Shown piece by piece: positions 14,672 through 27,299 of a DNA stretch of 64,000 bases. The notes below the pieces were generated by a model. That model searched no databases. It was not told where the DNA came from and worked only from the letters and a program-made list of their open reading frames with translations. The stretch is from Aspergillus flavus (lineage: Eukaryota > Ascomycota > Eurotiomycetes > Eurotiales > Aspergillaceae), in NCBI RefSeq assembly GCF_009017415.1, contig NC_092404.1, positions 248,001 to 312,000 of the forward strand, read 5' to 3'. Position numbers and translations under genes: made by a program. Position 1 is the first letter of the stretch; every line of letters starts with the position of its first letter.

Positions 14672-17595
14672 GGTGGTTCAACGTCCGTGTGAGAGTTACC
14701 TGATCCTCCATCTCCAAGTATGGAAATGAGTGCCAACGGGGATATTTAAAGCGGAGAGGGACACAGACGCACTGTGACATTGTCCGCTATATCACCTAGA
14801 GCGGGTGGGTCCTACTTACAACCACTGGAATGTATATGCGTGGACGGATACATAGTCTGATATGGACGCAAGGTATGTCCTCTGTCCAGAGCATCACGCC
14901 ATTACCACTCTTGTTGCATCAATTCACAGTCTACATGTGTCTTTCGCGCAACTTGTTTTCACCATCGATATCACCGGTGATCAACGCGTGGAGCTTACAC
15001 TGCCTGACCACACTGCAAGGGACATGTAGTATGACCGATAAAGCGAAATAGCCAGGATTCTCTAGCCCTATGGAAAAGTGGTCGTTGAGAAATACCAGCC
15101 AGTAGGATGACGATCATCACGCCTTTGACCACCCTGATGTCACGGGGTGGTACTTTCTATCAGAGGCTGGAGTGTATCCCTACGCAGGGAGCTATAGCTG
15201 CGGGAATGTGGGTACTGGAAGCTGGCCCTTTTAACAAGATTTCTGCTGATTGGGCAGTTCTATCTCTGGAAGACCTTGACTGCAAGGGCACATTCACAAA
15301 ACTCCGCAAACACACAGCTTAGCACTGGGGAACCGGGATTTTCGGATGTCCTGAGCTTGACTACACACAATGATCCTATTCAACGCCAGTCGTCAAGCAC
15401 CACTGGATACTGCACAGGAAGCCGACGTATATACAGTCTCCCACATGGGAGGTTTACGTGGCATTTCTAACAAGCATTCTCTGGCGGTTTGCGAAACAAA
15501 TCTTCTCTCCGTCACTAAAGCGTATATAACGTTATTCCTGTGGACCATTGCGCAAAATACCAACGCTTGGTCCTATATCAAATCACAAGATTTGGTGCAA
15601 CACTAGTTCTGCGGCTGAAGTTATCGCGGGGTCAGGGATAGGATGCTTCGATCCACCAGTGCGACAGAAACCTACTATGAGATACTTTTATCGACCTCGA
15701 CATAGCCTGATATTCGAATTCCACCTCTCTTGAGACGATCGCCCTCACATTGGAAAGACCCTCGAACAAATTGTGGGGTAGAGTTGGGGACCGGTTGTCT
15801 CTATATGCTGCACTATCGCTTGGCATGCGCAATCCCTGGGTAGCATACCACGGCGCGGCGATCATTTTTAATCCGGGATATCTTCATTTAATTTGCGACT
15901 ATGAGCTTGATTTTGCAGCATGGTTATATCCTTGTGCTGATCCTAGCGGCGTCGAAAAATCGCAGCGCAGATAGGAGAACTTCCAGAGGAAACCGACTAG
16001 TTCGTGCTGTCATAGTAGCTCGTATCTGCTCTCTGGGCCGGTAGAGGGTAACGGTTGGGTCCATGACCAAGCTAACAGCGACGATCCCAACCGATTGGGA
16101 TACTGGAACATTCCACGCGACGAGTGTGGCATCACCGCACATCTGTCGATGCCCAAAATCGAGAGGTGCTCGATACTCGTGACGCGGAGATGCCCCAGGC
16201 CACAACATCCTCGAGCTGTCTCAACAACACGTAATACAGCAGCCATCACGTGCAAGACTCTCATGACTGGTCCATGGGCGGAAAATGATAAGTCCGACCT
16301 TTTCCGATCGGAGTGGCACCCGACTGCCTAATGCGGCACTGTCACTGGTGCCCTCTGGCCCTCATCGAGTGGGCGACTAAACCACCTTAGGGTCCCTGAT
16401 AGTAAGCGATAGTTGAGGGCTGACGTGTAAAATCTAGACCCCTGAATGGACAGTGAGTACCAAGCTCTGACAGGCATCTTTCATACGATGTCAATATTCT
16501 AGATAGATATTGAATCGGTGTTCTACCATCTGTAGTCATAGGTCCAAGTATAAGGAGGAAATCGATATTAGCGCCCTTTGAAGTCAGAGAAGATGGAGTA
16601 TGAATATGGGGATCCGTGGGGTGGACAGATGACTGGACCTGATCTTATATGATCTTGACATCATCTGGTAGCATTCGATCCATCTGGATATTAGTGTTTC
16701 AGTTGGTTATATCCACCGGGGGTTTCTGTCCCTTGTCTGTATAGTGCTTATACTACTTACTACTTCTGTACTTCTGTTTGCGGACATCACATTCCCCAAC
16801 ACAAGACGATTTGCGATCGCTTGACAAATTAATTCGATTGAGTTCTTCACTATTGAGATCTCAATTTCTCCTATTCCCTTTTCCACGACTTTTCCCCATC
16901 CGCCACGACGAGTATCAGGTCGGGGGAATTCGGGCATCCTAGCAAAACAGGTCGTTTGCGTCATAAAAGGATTGGGTTCCATTTGACGGCCAACCTTTTT
17001 TCTTTTGGGACGAACTCTTTGATATAGAAAGTCCTGAATGCCTGTCGCGCATTGACGCTGCTTCAAATTTTCTTTTATCGACATCTATTTTGTTTTGGTC
17101 TATTATTATTATTATTTTCCCTTTCTTTCTAGACCGATCTTTTCGAGATTGTCGAAATTGTGATCTATCTTTGTATGTAACTGTACGTAGGGCCCGACAG
17201 CGCCCCAGTGGTAAAGGGTAACAACAGGTATTGTCAACGTACCGCCGAAAAAGATTCGAGCCCCTCTCACAACAACAACTTCAAACAAACGCTTCTCTTC
17301 CTCGTCGTCTTCTTTCCTCTCAACTTCTATCCTCTCCTCTCCCTTGACCTCTTCCTCCTTTCCCTTTCTTGAATTACTTTGGGCCACCTCCCGCGGGCCA
17401 TTCTTTACCCCAACTCATTCTCCTTTCTTCCACCCCCCCGCCACTTCGTCTCGAGTGTTTGCGCCCGCCACCTTCAGCTGTACCGTATCAACTTTCTCTT
17501 CGCCATTTCGCCTCATCGCCCGTCGGCGTCACACCTTCCTTCCCTCCGCTCCGTGAACCGTTCGAACCGATCACCCTTTGTCGCAACTCGGAATT
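14672..17595. other. 2.9 kb without a recognisable gene
   Basis: Left end: transporter promoter. Right end (from about 16.7 kb): promoter and 5' UTR of the kinase gene. The middle (14.8-16.6 kb) has several open frames of 60-95 codons on both strands, for example 15370-15606 (+) and 15924-16208 (-). None has motifs or plausible splice partners. It could hold a non-coding transcript or an orphan gene. Confidence 0.45.
17291..17370 (+). promoter_or_regulatory. Pyrimidine-rich core promoter / 5' leader tract
   Basis: A strongly CT-biased stretch lies about 230-300 bp before the kinase ATG. Such tracts commonly mark the transcription start region of well-expressed fungal genes. Seen directly as base composition; the role is inferred. 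Confidence 0.4.
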
Positions 17596-19563
<1,968 letters not shown>

Positions 19564-20043
19564 ACCTGACGACAACAGCTGTGATGACTTTTCCTTCGAA
19601 TGGTGGCTGTTCTTGCTTGATTTGCCCTGCGGATGTATCCATTTTGGTTCGGCCATTTCTCTGGATGTTTTATGACTCCTTGACATGACGCGCATGCTCT
19701 TCGTTACCCTTTTCTGTTCTTTTACTCTACTACCATCTTTCCTTTATCTCTTTTCACCTACATAGAGTCTTGATATCATGTCTGCCTCTCCGTCTGTCAT
19801 ATTCGGGTCAGCTGGTCAATGGGGACTTGCGTTAGACAAAAGAGCCCCTTTTGACCTCCGCCTGTATTCGTTCCCTCGGCTGTTTAGGTAGATGACTGTG
19901 TGACAGCAATTCCATAAAAAGGAGGATATACAATGTGGCGATCGGATATAGTGAGGCCACGACCCCATGTTTGCAATGCTTATGAAATGGGCCATTATAT
20001 ATCTGAAACGGAGTATCAACCAGTCGTACATTCATAGCCAACG
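19564..20043. other. Convergent 3' flanks
   Basis: Shared 3' region of the kinase (+) and the repair gene (-). T-rich stretches fit 3' UTRs; no gene seen. Confidence 0.45.
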
Positions 20044-20622
20044 TTACCCATCTACTACATCCTCCAGTTCACTTTCTCCCTCCTCACTCGGCAACACCAA
20101 AGGAAACCAACCAAACCGAGTCAAATCCACATAAAACTCCCCCATAGCGTCGGTCTCGACTTCCACTCCCTCTTCTCTCAATGCCTCTGCCTGTCGTTCC
20201 GCACTCCCAGGTTCCCTATACACATTAGTACCCATAAACCCTACGAATATACACATAAAAGCCAAGAGCGTCCTAGAACGAAGGAAAAGAGAATAGATAC
20301 CGATGCGAAATCATCCCCTTCGAATTAATCACCCTCTGCCACGGCACATTCCCCGAATGGAAGTACTCCTCCGGACTCGAAGGGAGATGTTTCAAACAAA
20401 TCCCCACCTGACGCGGTCGTTGCGCTGTATACCTTTAGTATTGTCTCTAGATCACATCCATATATGAAGAAAGAGTCATTAAATAGATATAGAAAGAATA
20501 GACCTACGATACCCAAGCAGCAGAGCAATATGGCCATAGGACGTCACTTTGCCCCGGGGAATTTCCTGGACCGCGGAGTAAACCGCGTTGAACCAGTGCT
20601 CAGCTTCATCTGTGCGGGGCAT
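20044..20622 (-). CDS. Alkyltransferase-like DNA repair protein (ATL)
   Basis: Exons complement(20044..20215, 20301..20424, 20508..20622) give 136 residues. The protein aligns along its whole length with the O6-alkylguanine-DNA alkyltransferase fold: VYSAVQEIPRGKVTSYGHIALLLG, PRQVGICLKHLP, then the active-site block, which reads VPWQRVINSKGMIS. In true alkyltransferases that block is PCHRV; here the acceptor Cys is replaced by Trp, the hallmark of ATL proteins such as fission yeast Atl1. These bind O6-alkylguanine without repairing it and hand it to nucleotide excision repair. A nuclear role in alkylation tolerance is therefore likely. The C-terminus (EEGVEVETDAMGEFYVDL) also matches the family. 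Confidence 0.92.
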
Positions 20623-21504
20623 TTGTTTCTTTCTCTTTCTTATGTATTTGTTTTTGGGATGTGATGGTGTTGTGTTGGGTTAAAAGAGATTCCGTTTGTA
20701 TGTTATGGATAAACAGTTGGGTTGATTTGGGTGCTGGGGTGCCGCTTTAAGGTTCCCGGTGGAGGAACCACCCTTGGTGGTGGAATGTTTTATTGTAGAT
20801 TTCAGGTAATGGTTTTTGTTGGGTTACTGTCAATTTCAGTAGTAATATTATATAGTAGTTGCTATATTGTACCGGTCTGGTTGACTGCTTGAGGACTGGA
20901 CAACTATATATCGGTGGTAAAGTTAAGAGTCGTTGGGTGAATTTATATATTTTCCACCGAGGGTAAACTTCGGCATTTTGACGAAGCAGCATACAAATTA
21001 TAGCATTTAGTATAATTCATAAAAGCTATGGATATCACATCTCAGTTAGAGCCTTTCAACCCTCAGATGTACAGTTTTCGTTTCAAGGTAGTTGTTGATG
21101 TTGTGGTGAATATCCTCCCTACCAATGGCTCTTGCCTTATACCCTCGAAAGGGCATATCGCACCCCAGTAGTCCGAGATGGGTCGCCCATGGAGATGACC
21201 TCTAGATACGCTAGCTCCTGTTCCGATCCGAGAAGTAGATCGGCAAGCTTCAGCATGTACGCTCCCCTGCCGTGCGGTGAGAGGCTCGACCATGCTGGGA
21301 ACGCCGCTTGAGCCGCTGCTACGGCATCGTTTGTATCCTCTACCGAGGCTTCAGATATTGGAAGAGGGATGGTTGCAAGTTCTAGTCCAGTTCTTCGATT
21401 CTCGGCTGACGTGATAACTTACCTAACGCGACTGTTTCCAGGGAAGCGGGTGATTTCAACGAGAATGTTCCTGCATCCGAAGCAGGGCGTGAAGTTATGT
21501 ACAG
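20623..21504. other. Intergenic: ATL promoter and unassigned sequence
   Basis: Promoter of the repair gene, then sequence without recognisable coding content. A 76-codon minus-strand open frame at 21063-21293 has no motif. Confidence 0.4.
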
Positions 21505-22295
21505 TTGGGTTCACCATTGAGCCAACCAACCTCGCCCGCCATGTATGAAAAGACGTGTTTCAATCACGGTCGGCGCTCCAGAAGCTATGGCTTTCAAGGA
21601 TTAGAACAGGAAGGGGAGAAAACAATCTTTAGAACGGGAAAAGTCTTGAACCCTTTGCACCGAGTATCGATCGTTAGAGAAGAACCCCGTTTAATTCAAG
21701 ACCTTCAAGAGGCATCACTAACAAAAGGGCCAAGCAAACTGGTTGAGAGATTAGACTCGGTTTTCGGTATTAAATCCGCGACTAAAATCCATTATCCTTA
21801 CTCCCCGGCCCAAGTGGATTGTATGCACTTGACTTGGCGAACCGTTGCAGGAGATTTCACTCTAGAAAAATACCACATACCAGATCCTAGAAGATTTACG
21901 ATTACTGTGCAGCATTTCTGTTGTTTTCTATTCCCTGGCAGCATCGTATCGAGGCTAAAAACCTTAGACCGTAATTCCTTTCTGATCAAGGCTAAGGATG
22001 CTTCTTGATGTTCCACTTGACTCCACTACAGCATGATAGGTTTCACGGTCTGAAATGTAGGGCCATAGATGCAGCAGATGGGACAGTTTTGGACGACGGC
22101 ACTTGCGACGCAGAGCTGCCTGTTTATACAACCGTCGCACGACGCCTAGCAGACATGACGGATATGACTCACACGATATGGATTCATGAGGGAAACAGTA
22201 TACAGAAAGCTGATGAAGTAAAACTCTGTGCAATTTTAATCCAGCCTTATGTTTCTGAAGACGGGATGATCATGAAGAGCAAATGCTCCTTGTAG
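21505..22295 (+). CDS. Possible orphan protein, unrecognised
   Basis: A 167-codon frame from the ATG at 21505 runs to a stop at 22008, and an overlapping frame (about 22014-22295) continues with similar codon quality, rich in Asp/Thr (RLADMTDMTHTIWIHEG). Together they could be one gene with a short intron or a frameshift near 22000. I recognise no family. The first part has a basic N-terminus and no clear membrane segment apart from one short hydrophobic stretch (FCCFLFPGSIVS). It could equally be a decayed gene, since its right-hand neighbour is a pseudogene. Treat the boundaries as approximate. Confidence 0.3.
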
Positions 22296-22957
22296 GGCAA
22301 ATACGCACGTAAGGCGCTAATCAGGGGGATTTGGGCTTTCAATCCCTCACTGAAAGTCAAGCAACCCTGCTTGCCATCTCGTATCGTTGGACAGCAGGAA
22401 GCGCTAGCTGTATTGCGTTGCGCTCAATCATCATTTCCAGCTGTGTCCAGTATGGTGCAAAGTTGCCTTGTTCGTGCCATCCATGTTCGTGTTAATACTC
22501 CAACGAATCCGCAAAAGCAACGGTGGTTGTGTTGCGCTTGGAAACAAGGTCATGGGGCAAATGAATGATGCATCTGCTGTAGTAACCACAAGGAGGAGTT
22601 AAAGCGACCAACAGGATCTGCTCACCCCCTTCCGACAGAGACAGGTCCCCTCATGCTGGGTGTTTACTGGGTGCTAAATGTCTCTCTGTCCGGCAGGTTG
22701 CCTATTTGCCGCCCGATAATCTGCCTCGGGCAATATATGGGAGCCAAGTGTAATCTATAGACATAGTGGATCTTTAACCGCTCACATTTCCTGCTTAGAC
22801 CTTCCGTATCAACGAACGACAATTGGGTCTGTATGTAGGTGTAGTTGGCTGGCTGTACGAGTTAAGCCGCCTGTGACCCACTCACTCCTGGAGGTCATTT
22901 AAAGTTGGGAGGTTCGCCCCGCACTGTAGTTCCCTGGTCTAACTCTCAATAACCCTC
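22296..22957. other. Intergenic, no gene seen
   Basis: No supported coding sequence. The right part would be the promoter of the phosphotransferase pseudogene. Confidence 0.4.
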
Positions 22958-24394
22958 ATGCCTGATAGGTTCTTTACTTGTGATTTCGTGGGCTGTGTAC
23001 TGCCGAGTGTACGGGGGTTTGGTGCCTGTGAGCGATGTAATCGCCATCTCTGCACAGCTCACCGTCGCCCGCCGTGGCATACGTGCGGTGACATGGTACA
23101 GTCCATGCATCTAACTGTCTAACTGAATCGGATCTAACAACCATCAGCCCCTCCCAGATGATGAGTTCGAAACCAATATCCATGTCGAAGTGAAAGGAAT
23201 TCGCGCGAAGATCAATGAAAAGGCTGTTTGCGAGCGTGCCTCAAAACTAAACGGTGGCCGAAAATGCGAGATTGAACACCCGCCAGCGTGGGGACGCGGA
23301 TCCCTCATGGGTTGTGCCAACTATCATGCTCGCATTTGCTTTCCCACTGATGACTCTGTTTGGCTCCTTCGAGTACTTCGAATTAGCCCTCAATCGCTTG
23401 CCGACTACCTCATTCACAGCGAATACGCCACCCTCAAATTTCTCGAAACGACCAATGTACCTGCTCCGCGAGCGTTTGATTATGGCCTCGCCAGCGACGA
23501 GAACAACAACGTGGGTGTTAGTTATATCCTTATGGAACAAATGGCGGGCAAACCGTGAAATATGCAGGGACCGCACGGGAAGCGCTTTGCAGACGATAAA
23601 GACAAGGAGAGGGTGTCGAAGGGCTTGGCGGATATTCTGATTGAGATCCAGCGCCATCCATTTTCCAAAGCGGGATCTCTTCTCCTAGGCCCTTCACCTT
23701 CAGAGCCGATAGTCTCTGCTGTTGCCAGTGAACGATTCCTTGTTTTGAGTCCTTCTGGACCTTTTGATACCGCGAGCGACTACTACACTTTATTCGTGGA
23801 GCAAAACATGGCGCTCATTGCTGATGGTCAACTTTTCACATCCTACCCTGTCAATGCCTATCCGGTATTTTCATTCTTGAAATCTCAGATCCAGGCTCTT
23901 GCAGCGATCCCGGTCAATGGTGCACCGGCCACCACGGAGCAATTCTATATCAAGCATGTGGATGATAAAAAAGACCATCTGATGATGGATGACGAGCTGA
24001 ATATCGTTGGGATCATAGATTGGCAAATGGCTCGCGTAGTTCCTGCCAGAGAAGCATTTGGACCGTCTTTGGTGACGGCAGAAATGGGTGATATTACAAC
24101 GGAGAGTCGTCCTTGACAATTCATGATCACGCATTAGCCCGCTTTTTGAAAGCGAAGGGAGCAGCTGACTTGGCTGATATCATGAGCAGGGACGAGAGGT
24201 TACGAAGATTCCTTTTCGGTCTTGATCTTGATATTCCGTGGCATGAGGCACTGTTTTTAATCCGGGGCATCTGGGCTGCATATGGAGTCGATAAAAATAC
24301 CGACTGGAAAGCTTGGAAGGTAGACATGTTGGAGCAATGTATTCATGATGGACACCTGAAGCATATTACCGACAGATTCGGGGAAGGTCCATGA
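22958..24394 (+). pseudogene. APH-domain phosphotransferase pseudogene
   Basis: Two exons are readable: 22958..23095 and 23148 onward. Exon 1 encodes a Cys/His-rich N-terminus (CERCNRHLCTAHRRPPWHTC) of the kind that precedes many fungal aminoglycoside-phosphotransferase (APH) domain proteins. Exon 2 carries the APH fold: NGGRKCEIE...GRGSLMGCANYHARI, SEYATLKFLETTNVPAPRAFDYG, and the metal-binding INVGIIDW-like step (NIVGIIDWQMARVVPA). Two lesions break it. An in-frame TGA at 23556-23558 sits where the family has Trp in the GKPW-NMQG context, and a one-base loss near 24095 moves the continuation (YNGESSLTIHDH...) into another frame, which stops at 24394. The family's fungal substrates are mostly unknown. 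The otherwise well-kept sequence suggests recent inactivation. Confidence 0.8.
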
Positions 24395-25043
24395 CTGGTT
24401 TCACGGACATATTGAACAAGCTTCCAGTCTCTGGGTCGATTGGTGAAGATACAAAGTACGTGGTGATAGCGGTGCGACCGTGGCGGGGGAGATCTATAAG
24501 TCACGTGATACGAAGTGACTGCCATTTTCGGCCGCGTACAGCGGCTTTTTCCGCCGCCACTTGGCAAAACAGAATTGGGACACGCAGTATACGGAGTGGG
24601 TTGAATCATATAGCTCTATCAATTGGAACAAGCCCTAATTAAGGACCTGCTGGAAGGACACAGTTTGAGCACTGCACAAAAGAACCGAGTAGATTAAAAC
24701 ACACCTGTCCTGGCACCTTCGAAGTCCGAAATGATGTAAGATGTATATACACTTACATACATCGTACTATTGATGTACTGTTAGTGCTCCGGGCGAACTG
24801 GAACTAACCATGTTCGTTGAATACGAATTATCTGATCGCTAAAAAGGCACTAGCCCCAAGAGGGCAGTTATCTGCAAAAGTTCCCCCGCAAGATTTCTCC
24901 GTTTCCAGCTCATGTGCACCTGTTTTCTTTTTCGTTTCCGTGCTGTGTGATCGGGCCACACCTATATTCATCCTTCAGACTATGGATGTTGCCCAGTCCA
25001 CTGCCACTGCCAAACTCTCACCCTGACTGATTCCCTAATAATC
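24395..25043. other. Intergenic, no gene seen
   Basis: Between the pseudogene and the membrane-protein gene. Short open frames only; the right part should be the promoter of the latter. Confidence 0.4.
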
Positions 25044-25994
25044 ATGTCAACTGGCAGCTCGTCTAGCCCGTCCAATTGGGTTACGGGTAGTTACACGGGT
25101 AACAGCGATGGTCTTCGCATCACCATCACCATATTCGTGGTGATCGCCTGGTATAACTCTATCGAGCTAATGGTTCTCATCTTCTCGATTTTCAAGCAGT
25201 ACAAAGGGATCTACTTTTGGAGTTTGCTGATTTCGACGGCGGGGATCCTCCCCTACTCGATCGGATTTTTCATGAAGTTCTTTGATCTGACTTCAGCAAT
25301 CTGGGTCTCCTTGACTCTTGTCACGGTTGGGTGGTGGACCATGGTCACCGGGCAGTCTTTCGTGCTCTACTCCAGACTACATTTGGTCGTTCAAAATACA
25401 AGGCTGTTGAACTTCGTCTGCTGCATGATCATTGCCAACGTTTTTCTGCTTCATGTCCCGACCACCGTATTGACATACGCCGCCAATTACGAGCAGTCAT
25501 ACAAGTTCCTGCATGCGTATAACATCATGGAGAGAGTCCAAGTCGCGGGATTCTGCGCCCAAGAACTGATCATCTCGGGTATCTACATCTGGGAAACTAC
25601 GCGCATGTTAAAATTGAACCCCAACCGAGACAACCGTAACATCATCTTACAATTATTCATGATGAACCTGGTCTGCATCCTGATGGACATCGCCCTGATC
25701 GCTGTAGAGTGCGCGAATTACTACATCTACCAGACCACGCTGAAGGCTACCGTGTACAGCATCAAGCTGAAGATTGAGTACGGAGTCTTGAACAAATTGA
25801 TCTACATTGCGAAGCAATCGGCAGGAAGACCAGCAGAGGACCCTTATATTGAATTGAGCCGACTCAGCCCCATTGCCAATTCTGATGCTACGCGCACAAC
25901 CACACAGTCCAAGCCGCGTCGTTCTAGCATCGAGGATATTAGCTTCCGTCTACGTTCACTGGTAGCGTCGCGGCATTGCCGCCAGGATCGGTGA
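25044..25994 (+). CDS. Multi-pass fungal membrane protein (DUF7703-like)
   Basis: A single exon of 316 residues. Seven hydrophobic segments are visible, beginning with ITIFVVIAWYNSIELMVLIF, then a WSLLISTAGILPYSIGFF segment, a WVSLTLVTVGWWTMVTGQSF segment and four more up to about residue 245, followed by a hydrophilic Ser/Arg-rich tail. This pattern and the WYNSIEL opening recall the fungal integral membrane family listed as DUF7703; the name is from memory. Function is unknown, and the topology is receptor-like but unlike PTH11/SAT4 proteins. It is the only intact-looking gene between 21 and 30 kb. Confidence 0.8.
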   Translation: MSTGSSSSPSNWVTGSYTGNSDGLRITITIFVVIAWYNSIELMVLIFSIFKQYKGIYFWSLLISTAGILPYSIGFFMKFFDLTSAIWVSLTLVTVGWWTMVTGQSFVLYSRLHLVVQNTRLLNFVCCMIIANVFLLHVPTTVLTYAANYEQSYKFLHAYNIMERVQVAGFCAQELIISGIYIWETTRMLKLNPNRDNRNIILQLFMMNLVCILMDIALIAVECANYYIYQTTLKATVYSIKLKIEYGVLNKLIYIAKQSAGRPAEDPYIELSRLSPIANSDATRTTTQSKPRRSSIEDISFRLRSLVASRHCRQDR

Positions 25995-27299
25995 AGATAT
26001 CGTCAACCGGCTCAGTCCAACTACAATTCTTTTCTTGGACCGCTATCAGACTTCTTCCATCTTTGCTCCACGCACTATTGCGACCAATACCGTATTGCAT
26101 CCGTCCGATGTGGTTCCCACTCCTGCGCTGTCATTGGCCTTTCCTCTTCACCTTCGTTCACCTTGGGGATCGAGCTTTCTGTAAGCGCTTCCTTGGTATA
26201 CGAGATCTAGCTGGCAGGAGGGCCAGCGAGCAGCGACATGATCAGTCTATGAACCTCATCTTGTACAGAAACTCGATCTTCGCACTTGTGTAGAACGCTC
26301 AAACACCCAATACGACGAGCTGTACCGATTTTTCTGCCCAAGCCGGTCGCCTCACACGATTTTAATCTGTGGTCTGGGGTACACAAATTGACGAATGCTG
26401 GAAGCGAGGCGACGAAGTAGCAGAGGGCACCCAACTCGCAGAGGGCGGCAGGCGTAGCGATGAAATCGAGGACGGCACTCAAATTGCAGAGGCCGGGTAG
26501 GATGGAACAGGCGGAGAACAAGTCCTTTTTAGAGATAGAGTGGATCTATCAACAGCAGAGGCAACTTTGCGCATTGACTAGTGGTGCAATCATGTTTCTA
26601 TCATCCTACTTGAGCCCGAATGCTGATGCGCATTCGCTAGTGGTCTACTATATCATTTCATGCGCAATGTTATTGTTTGATATGCCTTTCGAACTACTAG
26701 CCTGTCCATTGAATTCCATCATCATTCTCGCAGTGGTCAAAATGATCAACAGTCGCACTGGATATCCGCATAGCAGGCGGTGCCTCCTTGGCGCATTCCT
26801 TCCGACTGTTCTGGACAATGCAGTTCTGAAGTTGTCGATCACCTATAATAGTGTGTTTCCGCGTCTAAAGTAGCGTATCTCACAAGCCCCGGCATACGAC
26901 GTACTCCAAGAGGCTGTTGAAGCAGTGTCATGAGTGTCCGGTCGGTAACCTAAGAGTTTCGCCCATGGCCAACTTCGTGAACCTTCTCGCATTAGTGCTT
27001 ACCACGTTGCGTCCAATATCTGCCAGCCGGTTGGTCTGCTAGGCTAGCTAGGGTCCTACTAGTCTAGACAGAGATGCTTCTCTTTGTTTGGCTCTCTTGG
27101 CATTGAGCTTCGTGGCACTTATCTTCGAAAAATCCCCTTCAAGCGTTATTCATTGCCTACTACTACACACGGGCGCCGTCATTCAAAGTTTAGAGTCAAA
27201 CATTATCCGTAACCTCTTCTCACCACGCAACAGATATGACTCTGTTTCAGGTGGTCGAGACAAGCTTTATCCTTCTGGCACTATGAACCTCCGTCGAAG
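25995..27299. other. 1.3 kb with only weak open frames
   Basis: Open frames at 26207-26521 (-, 104 codons) and 26460-26873 (+, 137 codons, two hydrophobic stretches) overlap on opposite strands and show no motif. A possible N-terminal membrane-anchor remnant of the P450 pseudogene lies near 27.06-27.25 kb (hydrophobic, not joinable in frame). Confidence 0.35.

Noticed and set aside
17195..17280. tRNA-like pattern (CAGTGGTAAAGG ... TTCGAGCC) upstream of the SRPK gene
   Set aside because: The T stem has no complementary arms around TTCGAGC and no 7-bp acceptor stem forms; it is most likely part of the kinase leader.
23556..23558. Stop-codon readthrough instead of a nonsense mutation in the APH-like gene
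   Set aside because: The context TGA-AAT lacks the known CTA readthrough signal, and a second lesion (frameshift near 24095) also breaks the gene.
26207..26873. Two opposite-strand open frames as genes
   Set aside because: They overlap, have no recognisable domain, signal peptide or splice partners; left as unassigned sequence.
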